From: Cryptomeria japonica
Taxonomy: Eukaryota; Streptophyta; Pinopsida; Cupressales; Cupressaceae
Assembly (NCBI RefSeq): GCF_030272615.1
Contig: NC_081415.1
Span: 623,843,740 to 623,907,739, forward strand
DNA length: 64,000 nt
Reading direction: 5' to 3'
Part shown: positions 56,501 to 64,000 of the stretch, piece after piece
Layout of the letters: each line of letters starts with the position of its first letter
Numbering within the stretch: the first letter of the stretch is position 1
Translations under genes and position numbers: made by a program
The notes under the pieces: generated by a model
Database searches by the model: none
The model's input: only the letters and a program-made list of their open reading frames with translations
Told to the model about the DNA's origin: nothing

Positions 56501-59500
56501 CACTATCAAAATTTGTCATATGCTTCATCCACAATAGTTCATATAATATTTCTCACTATAACCTCATTGTACCATGCCCTTGAGAGTTGATATTTAGGTT
56601 GTAAGTCTATTTTTATCTTGCCCAATGATATTGTGTCTTAGCCTGCAAGTCTACTCAAGGAGTAGTGAGGTTCCTTGGAAGTGAGCCTAAAACAAACATT
56701 ATAATACCTATTTCACATATTGTGAGTTTATCGTCACCATGATTTTTCCCACGTTTGGTTTCTGCATAAAAATCTTGGTGTTCTTCTGTGGTGCATGTTC
56801 TATTTATGTTCTTTACTTTTGTTGTTTTGATTTAATGTTTTAAAGGTTGATGAATGGTTAAAATTTAGATAATGTTGGTTGACCACCCCTCTCAACATCT
56901 AGGTGTGTTCAACAATTGGTATTAGATTAGGATCCTAAGGTAATAGTCTAACAACTAAAGTAAATATTGTATTTGAACTTAGATGATTTTAGAGTAGATT
57001 CTTATAGAAGCAAAGTTAGAAGAAATGAAATTATTTGGTGATTAAAATTAGGGTTCCACCACCTAATGGGTAAACCACTAATTTATATGGGACCACCTTA
57101 CATTAAGGGAAGAGAATTGAACTTAATTGATCCAATATTAGAAGGACTAAATTTTGATCAAGTTAATTCTTCCCTTGTTAGAGTTGAAAATTGAATTGCA
57201 ATTATGTTTGATTTGCAATGCTAGATCTAGGTCAAATAGTGGGAAATTGACATAAACCAACAATAATAGAATGTTCCAGATGTCAAGAAGATTTATAAAC
57301 CTAGATATAAGGAAGGAAAACATATCAGACCATGTAATGGAAGATTCGGATTAAATTATCAAGATTGAGGAGAGTATGTCACCTTGGTCCTCCCAATATT
57401 GGGGTAGATAAACTAGATCTTTTTTGGATTAATATGACACATAAAATTCACTATTGAAAGGTTGTCACAAATTATTAGGACTTAGGGGAGTCAACCATCT
57501 TGGTCCTCCACTTTTTAAACCTTCAAAATCTATGTCTTTTTGTCATTGTTTACACTACCAGACTCCTTGTTTGTGGCTCTTGAGTCAAATACCTAAACAT
57601 AGAAAGAAGGAAATGGGTTTGGTTGATGGGGGTTTTCCTTAGGTCACACCTCAGTTTAGGAATTAAGCTTGAATTAATAATTGAAATGGAATTGAAAATA
57701 GAACTAAAATGGAATACTTGCTCTCATGAAATTCAATAGATCTCTCTATGGTGTAACTGAGAGCTCACATATAATCTCCCAGGTTACCAAATGAGGTCAG
57801 TAAACTTCCTTTTATACCTAAACATCGATTAAATGTTTAAATTTTGGAAGCAATCCAAAATGAAGCCAAATTCTCCACCCACATTAGGTGACCATTGTGA
57901 GGTCCCATTTTGGGTCCTAATTGGGAGGACCAACGCACCCAAGACATCTTGGTCTTGTCAATTAGGACTCAAATTAGGACTATGGTTTAGTTAGGAGCTT
58001 AAAATGGAGACTTCAAGATGATATGGGGAACTTTAAGATACACACTAAGAATTGGAGGCTAGAAAACCAAGATGAGGGATAGGCAGGGATGAAATTTTTT
58101 AAGGATACAATTTATGACACTACATATAGCCCCCACTTTAGTAGGAGTATGAACCTATGTCCATACTCACAGTAAAGTACAAAGTCACTTTGAAAAAAAT
58201 TCATGAAGATACCAAAAAGACAAGACACACCAATGGCCCAAGGACATAGGAATGTAACATGTACCAAACATGTCATGGTCTGTGAACAAAGTGTACAAAG
58301 AAAGTCTTGTGGTGTATGCGTGAATTTTAATATTGAGTAGAGTGTATGCACCTACATTAATGCAAATGCATATGCCTTATACAATAAATATCTTGATGGT
58401 AGCATACGTGCATAAAAAATACAAGTACATTTGCACAATGCGATGCCCCCAAGAAACGACAAATCCAAGGGAAATGGTCACAAAACATATAGGAAAAATC
58501 ATATAAGGAACCCACTAGCTAAGGTCAGTATGCACTTTTGATAAATAATATGTATCAATAATAATTGCATTGAATCCAACTCATCCCCAAAGGTAGTGGA
58601 ACTATGAACACAATGGAGGAATAGCACATAATATTAACAAACAAATGTATTTCTAAGTCAATATGGAAGAAACCAAAAGAAGATCTCAATGATTTTCATT
58701 ATCCTAAAGTAGACAACACAAAGGAACATTTATGAACAATAGCACATGTATGACATAACATTGATATGAAATATAGAAGAATTGAGATACAAATATGGGA
58801 AAGTCACAATAGATTTGACCTGTTTATTATCTTGCACCAATTGAGTGAAAATGGTAATCCAAAGAGAACCTAACATAACATAGAGACATATCAAGAAACA
58901 CATCATGAGGAAAGAACATTATGCACAAGGAAACACATGCAATAATCTATAGTATGAATGAAGATAATCAAGCAAATCATCCACCTCCCAAGATTTATTA
59001 ACATCATTTAGAGATGGTGGACAAGATGCAAGAGGATCAACTCTGAGAATGATATATGAAACTACTACAAGTTCTAAACAAGGACCATTCTCTAATTATG
59101 TGTCACTTTGTTTGTCACTAGGAGTTAGGATTAAATCTTTTGAAAAGTGTGAATATTATTCATGATTAATCTCAACATGTTCATACATATCGTCAAAATC
59201 ATTAGGGTCATCATTTTTATAATGAACAACATTATTATCACCATCCATATCATCATCTAAATTAATCATAATAAGATATCTAACACAAAAATAAATTGAA
59301 CCATCATTTTTATTAGGAATATTTAGTTTTGGTGATTTGAGTTGAACTTCCTCCCTAGGGTTAGGCAAAGTTTGGACAAATGGTCTAACTAAGTCAATAT
59401 TTGATATCTTCAATGAGGAAATGGTTTGGGAAGAAATTTCACAAGCCTTGGCATGACATCTTAGTCAACGTTCTCTCCCACAATGATTTCTTTTAGTTTT

Positions 59501-60000
59501 ACTCAAGACTTGTGAAGGTTGAGTATCATTCAATATAGGCTAATTTTATTTTCTTTTATGGAGAGGAATGGAATGTGACCCACTAATTTGAGAGATACTA
59601 GATTCTAGGAATTTTCATTTATAAGATATATTAGGTGGGACCGCAACACATATACGACGATTAGAATGTGTAGGAAGAAGACTAGGTCCAAGGTGAAGAC
59701 AAGGAATATCCATTGGTGAAGGATCTCTAGGTTTACTTAAGGCCATTATCATATTAGATTTCCATTTTTTATAAGATCTAAAAAGAGCATCCTCTCTATG
59801 ATTTAGAGGTTTAGGTTGTTTAGGCCAAAAAGTAATCAAGGGTGAAATTTCCACACTTCATTGTGGGTTGGTAAAGGCTATTATTAATTGTAATAATATT
59901 CCCATTGTGAGGGAATTTCAAACACTTATGGATTGTAGAAGGTATAAATTTCATGGAAGAGATCCAAGGATGGCCCAACTTCCAAGGATTAATGAAGCTG
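56501..60000. other. Unassigned region, probable old element debris
   Basis: No supported gene. Near 58124-58137 the minus strand reads AAAGTGGGGGC then TATATGTAGTG, which could be a polypurine tract next to an LTR start, with an LTR lying to its left. Two minus-strand open frames (59156-59413, acidic and Asp/Asn-rich; 59615-59854) have no recognised motif. Confidence 0.35.
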
Positions 60001-60004
60001 ATAT

Positions 60005-60140
60005 GTCATGTAGTTGACATAACAACTATGTAGCTAACATATCATGTAGTTGATATGTAATGTAGTTGATATATCATGTAGTTGATATATCATGTACCTG
60101 ATATATCATGTAGTTGATATCATGTAGCTGATATATGTTC
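60005..60140. repeat. AT-rich minisatellite, unit about 15-19 bp
   Basis: About eight imperfect copies of GTAGTTGATATATCAT, with variants GTAGCTGATAT and GTACCTGATAT. Each unit contains the near-palindromic TGATATATCA. Confidence 0.85.
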
Positions 60141-60427
60141 CATACAACTACATAACATCTATATCAACTTATATCAACTGCTTAGCATATAACAACTTCT
60201 TGACCAATAAATCTCACAAAAGATAGAGCGGAAGACATATAACCTTCAACCAGAACTATTACTAGGTAGAATGCTTCTTCATCTATTTTTATGATCACAA
60301 AATTACATAGCACTTTTCATCATGTATAATATAGCACAACCAGGCCACAAGGTTATATGTGGACTAGCCAAACCACATCTGAACCAACAAGTTTGACATT
60401 AATGAAAATATAATATTGTGTTTACAA

Positions 60428-60502
60428 CAATCTCCCCCTTTGTCATTGATAGGAACACTTGTGCATAATAATAAAAATAATTCTCCCCCATTGACATAAA
60501 GG
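60428..60502 (-). mobile_element. Copia 3'-end relic: twin polypurine tracts and LTR start
   Basis: The minus strand reads CAATGACAAAGGGGGAGAT then TGTTGTAAACAC, the polypurine-to-LTR junction seen in Copia-1 to -3. A second tract (complement of TTCTCCCCCATTG) lies about 50 bp upstream in element sense. The LTR would extend leftward from 60428, probably through the minisatellite. No matching 5' LTR or pol is visible. Confidence 0.55.
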
Positions 60503-61050
60503 ACATAGGTTTATTTATTATCTATACATATTTGTAATCTTCCTCTATCAACAACATTTCTTCAAAACTAAGACCCAAAAAGATCTCCAACCTTTTAACA
60601 TATTACCCACCAAAAATTAATTTTTAAAAGATTGTTAGTCTTTCTTTAAAGATTGTTATCCTTTCTTAGTAGTCCAAATTTTCTTTTACTATTCTCTAAG
60701 ACATGCAAGGAATGAATCCCATGAACCTATTGTAGATGAGATAACTCGATTCTAACATTTGTATGGAAGACAAAACTCTACTGCATTATCAAAGGTGTTC
60801 AAGTTCTTTAAATCTTGTTCCACCTTTTATGCAACCTCCAAAAGTCTAATAAGAGAGGGCAACTATAATTCAACTACTTCCTTAAGAGAACAAATTTTTT
60901 TCTTTAATTTATCTCTTTGTTGGAGCAAGGATAATTGTCAATCGAGGTGACTAATCTTGGCTGTAACAATACCATCATTGTCCTTGTATACATCAAATGA
61001 ACTGGATAAACTAGTAATCCTTGTGGTGCAGGAGCACCTCATCAACAAGA
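60503..61050. other. Unassigned stretch
   Basis: Positionally this could be the internal 3' untranslated part of the Copia relic. The short plus-strand open frame at 60759-60950 shows no motif. Confidence 0.35.
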
Positions 61051-62534
61051 TATTCATGACCCTAAAGATGAAGACTATGATCATTAGGATGTTTTAGAGT
61101 GTCTTGTGTTTCATGTATGCCAATAAACCCCACCATGTAAGCCCATGCCACCAATTAGGCAATTTGAGAAGCCAATTGGGACAATATGGTAAAAAGGGGT
61201 AATAGATGGTTTAGATTCATGTTTAATAGATTTTAGACATGTTTTATGTGTTTTTGGCTGGTCCATGTGTGTGGATCCCAACCTTAGGAAGTATGACAAC
61301 TTTGTGAGCAAAATTGCAAAAATGCAATTTCTGGAAAAATGCAACTTTTGAGTGCAAAAGTGCAACCTTTCGTAATTCGGTTGGGGGAAGCCTTAAATGG
61401 CTCCAACCTACTCCAAACTTGGTGGGAAACCATTCGAGAGTTTTATAAGCCTTGTGAGCTTGATTCCCAAGGTGGGTGTTGTTGGAGTTTGAGTTTATGA
61501 AGCAATAACATTCAAAATACTTTAGTTTTCCTAGAAATTTTGAGTTTGCAAGTGTCGTACATGACTGTACGGATTGGTTTGAACCACAAAATCCATGTAG
61601 CAGATAGGGTCATGAATTAGTTTTCTTTTTCTGGTGGTCTGAGTTCTTAACTATTTTGGAGTAGAGAGAACCCTTCATTTTTCTGACTGTGACCCGAAAA
61701 TTAAGGGTTTGGAGAGGGTTTTGAACCAAAATGGCTTTATCTTGCACTCTGATCCATTAGAAGACTCTTCCTTTGGAGGGATGCAAGATAATCCTTTTTA
61801 TTTTAGTGATTTTATGTTTTTTTGCAGGGGAGACCTTGTTGTGTGGAGAAATGAACAGATTTAGGTAGGCATTTCTATGTGACTACCTAGGGCAAGTTTT
61901 AGGACAATCATCATATTTTGTCTTAGCGATGGATTCTAGGTTTGCAACCCTATAATTAGACATTATCAATATCCCCTACATGAATATTAATTTTATTCTT
62001 CATTTGGTATACCGGTAAAGATAGTTGCTTTGGAAAATAGGGCTAATTGCCCTTATTAGGTCTCTTAGCCTCTAGAGGGAGTAGACCTTATATTTGCAGA
62101 TCTCACCAAAAAACTTTTGGGATTAGTATAAATCCCAAAAGGGTATCTGAAATACCAATTTGTTTTTATGGGTGTGTGGAATATTTTTGAGTTAAGGCCA
62201 AAACACCGGTATAAAAGGGCTACTAGCTAAAGGGGTAGGTTTACAAAGTAGGTATAAGATTTGATGCCCAAGATCAAAACCAGTATTTGAAAGAGGTCTT
62301 AGATGTTATGTGTGGACCAAATACAAAATCCCAAGGAATAGGGATCACTGGTAAGGTATTTTTGAAGAGTTGATGCCTTTTACTCATCTTGAGTAAGCCC
62401 ATGGCTAGTGAGTGTCTGAGTAGTTTCATCCAAGGTGTAGAGTCCTTCCTTGCAGCACCCTTGTGAGTAGTTGAAGGGTCACTAGCCTAACCTTATTTGG
62501 GCTTGTTATTAGGAGTTTTGGTAGGCCTCTGCAT
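61051..62534 (+). repeat. Probable 5' LTR region of the Ty3/Gypsy element
   Basis: The end is placed at CTCTGCATCA, two bases before the primer site. The start is not determinable because the partner LTR lies outside the window. It holds a 6-bp inverted repeat CGTACA...TGTACG at 61556-61571. Confidence 0.45.
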
Positions 62535-62550
62535 CAAGTGGTATCAAAGC
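62535..62550 (+). other. Gypsy primer binding site (Met-tRNA type)
   Basis: AGTGGTATCAAAGC, one mismatch from the standard TGGTATCAGAGC initiator Met-tRNA primer site, followed about 45 bp later by the gag start. Confidence 0.8.
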
Positions 62551-62586
62551 AAAGGAGTGTCATTTGGAAGAGAAGGAGAAGCCAAA

Positions 62587-64000
62587 ATGTTGGAAGAAGA
62601 AGGATCACATGAGGCACCTTCAAGAATGATTAATGCAGAATTGAATGTCCTGGTGAAGAAGCATATGGCATAGGGAAGAGAAGTTAGGGTTGAGAATCAG
62701 GCCTTGAGGAATGAGATGGACCAGTTGAAGGACAGAGTGGAGAGGGGAGAGGGGAGAGAGAGACTATGGAGAAGAAGGGGATGAAGAGGAGATCCCTATG
62801 CAGGAAGAGTTAGAGGAACTTGTAGACAAGAGACCCCTAATGAGTGTCCTCAAGTCCATGGAGAGAATAACAATGGATGTGAAGATGGATTTACCAGTAT
62901 TTATAGGCAAGATGGAGCCTGGCACTGTGATGGAGTGGATAGACTCCTTGGACAATTTTTTTGAAAGTGAAGACATACTAGACCACTAGAGGGTGAAGAT
63001 GGCTCAATCCAAAATGAAAGGGGCTGCACTAACTTTGTGGAATTTCATCCAAGATGAGAGGGTGAAAGAGGGAAAGAGAAGAATAGCTACATGGAAGAAG
63101 ATGAATTCTTTGGTGAAAGAAACCTATGTTCCAGTGGATTACAATATCCAATTGCATAGGAGGAGAAAATTTGAAACAAAAGGAGATGGACGTGAGTTCC
63201 TATACCGATGAGTTAATGAAGTTATGTGTGAGGAATAAGGTGAAAGAGAGTGAAGATGAGAAGGTGGCAAGGTATCTCAATGGGTTAAGATTTACAATCC
63301 AGGAAGAGTTGAATCTCCACACCCTAGAGATAGTCCAAAAGTGTTTTCAATTGGCACTCAAGGTGGAGGAGAAGTTGAAGAGAAGGTAGGATCAGAATGG
63401 TGGAGGTAAAGGGAGACAATAGAGAGGAGGGAGAGGCCCTTTTAGAGGTAGAGGAAATGGTTTTGGTTATCATGGAGACTCCAATCAAGAAGGCAATAGA
63501 GGAGAGAGTAGTTACAACCATGGAGGAGGCTACAATCCAAGAGCGAGCTTTAAGGGTAGAAGACCACCCTCTAGAGGGAGATCCCAAGGTAGAGGACCTC
63601 CTAGGTGGTACAACTATAATCAGGAAGGGCATATGGCCAATAGGTGTCCGAAGAAGGCTTCTACCTCCATGGGAGAAAGGAGAAGCAATTTGGTGCATGA
63701 ATTTGATTGTCAAAGTGTGGCAAGTGCAATTACTTATCAAAGTGTGAATGCTCCTGATAGTTATGGATATCGTGAAAGAGGAGAAGCCCTGATGATGAGG
63801 AGAGTAGTAACCACCATGAAAGTACCTGACAAGGAGCCTACACAAAGGAAATCTCTTTTCAAAACCACTTGCAAGGCAAGAGGAAAGGTATGCAAGGTTC
63901 TGATACACTCTGGTTCCACTAAAAATTTTGTATCACTTGAAATGGTAGAAAAGCTTAAACTTAGGAAGTTGCCTCACCCATATCCCTATAAGGTATCATG
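62587..64000 (+). pseudogene. Gypsy gag and protease, broken
   Basis: The start is at ATG 62587. A Glu/Arg/Leu-rich coiled-coil N-terminus is followed by a frameshift near 62770. The retrotransposon gag domain follows (DLPVFIGKMEPGTVMEWIDS near 62890, then a stop at 62987), with a second frameshift near 63175. The part from 63180 has YLNGLRFTIQEELNLHTLE, then stops at 63388 and 63418. An Arg/Gly-rich stretch leads to a zinc knuckle at 63606-63647 whose first two Cys are Trp and Tyr. The protease active-site codon at 63906-63908 encodes His where Asp is expected (IHSGST). Gag packages element RNA and the protease matures the polyprotein; neither could work here as read. Confidence 0.85.

Larger units (their letters stand above)
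62535..64000 (+). mobile_element. Ty3/Gypsy retrotransposon, 5' half, cut by right window edge
   Basis: PBS, gag, zinc knuckle and the start of an aspartic protease occur in Gypsy order. The protease text STKNFVSLEMVEKLKLRKL, with HPYPYKV following, is typical of plant chromovirus-like elements. That sub-clade call is tentative without RT or a chromodomain. Confidence 0.85.

Noticed and set aside
61556-61571. Inverted repeat CGTACA...TGTACG as a terminator or operator
   Set aside because: A 6-bp palindrome with a 4-bp gap is common by chance, and no bacterial-type regulation is expected.

Overview
This window looks like repeat-dense nuclear DNA of a seed plant. The evidence is plant-type L1 (LINE) ORFs with a C-terminal RNase H domain, Ty1/Copia elements primed by initiator Met-tRNA, a Ty3/Gypsy gag of plant type, and a single plant-style RING-H2 gene. 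The very low gene density and old, diverged LTR pairs would suit a large genome such as a gymnosperm, but that is inference. No tRNA, rRNA, CRISPR array or bacterial operon is visible.

Left part (1-9.7 kb): a decayed minus-strand LINE runs off the left edge, followed by a second minus-strand LINE RT scrap. A nearly full-length plus-strand LINE (about 2.2-8.1 kb) follows, with ORF1, endonuclease, reverse transcriptase, zf-RVT region and RNase H. A roughly 1 kb microsatellite island (TA and CATA repeats) lies just after it.

9.7-16.9 kb: Copia-1 (plus) has two LTRs of about 1.5 kb, a PBS, a polypurine tract and one 1,314-codon gag-pol frame. That frame carries 17 premature stops but no net frameshift. 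16.9-20.5 kb is unassigned apart from a small C-rich minisatellite and one unrecognised 155-codon ORF.

20.5-36.7 kb: a nested structure resolved to the base by target-site duplications. The outer element has LTRs of about 3 kb, TSD ATTAC and an internal domain without any pol gene, holding the remains of one long non-pol reading frame. Copia-2 (minus strand, TSD GGATC, same family as Copia-1) is inserted in that frame. Subtracting Copia-2 plus one TSD copy puts the two halves of the frame back in register. Copia-2 itself has three LTR segments, as if a tandem element had partly collapsed.

36.7-49.8 kb: a LINE 3' end, the 3' half of another Copia element with its LTR, a minus-strand LINE ORF1 remnant, and long AT-rich stretches. 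The only convincing host gene is here: a single-exon RING-H2 E3 ligase-like gene (46041-46568, minus). It has a 40-bp tandem repeat carrying telo-box motifs upstream and a 167-bp tandem duplication downstream.

49.8-64 kb: Copia-3 (minus) is complete, with LTRs of about 1.06 kb and near-perfect TSDs (GACTA/AACTA). Then come unassigned sequence, a short minisatellite, a Copia polypurine-tract relic near 60.4 kb, and the 5' half of a Ty3/Gypsy element (PBS, gag, zinc knuckle, start of protease) running off the right edge. All element ORFs are visibly broken, so I see no autonomous element. The biological interest lies in nested architecture, decay patterns and the pol-less element with its unknown ORF.
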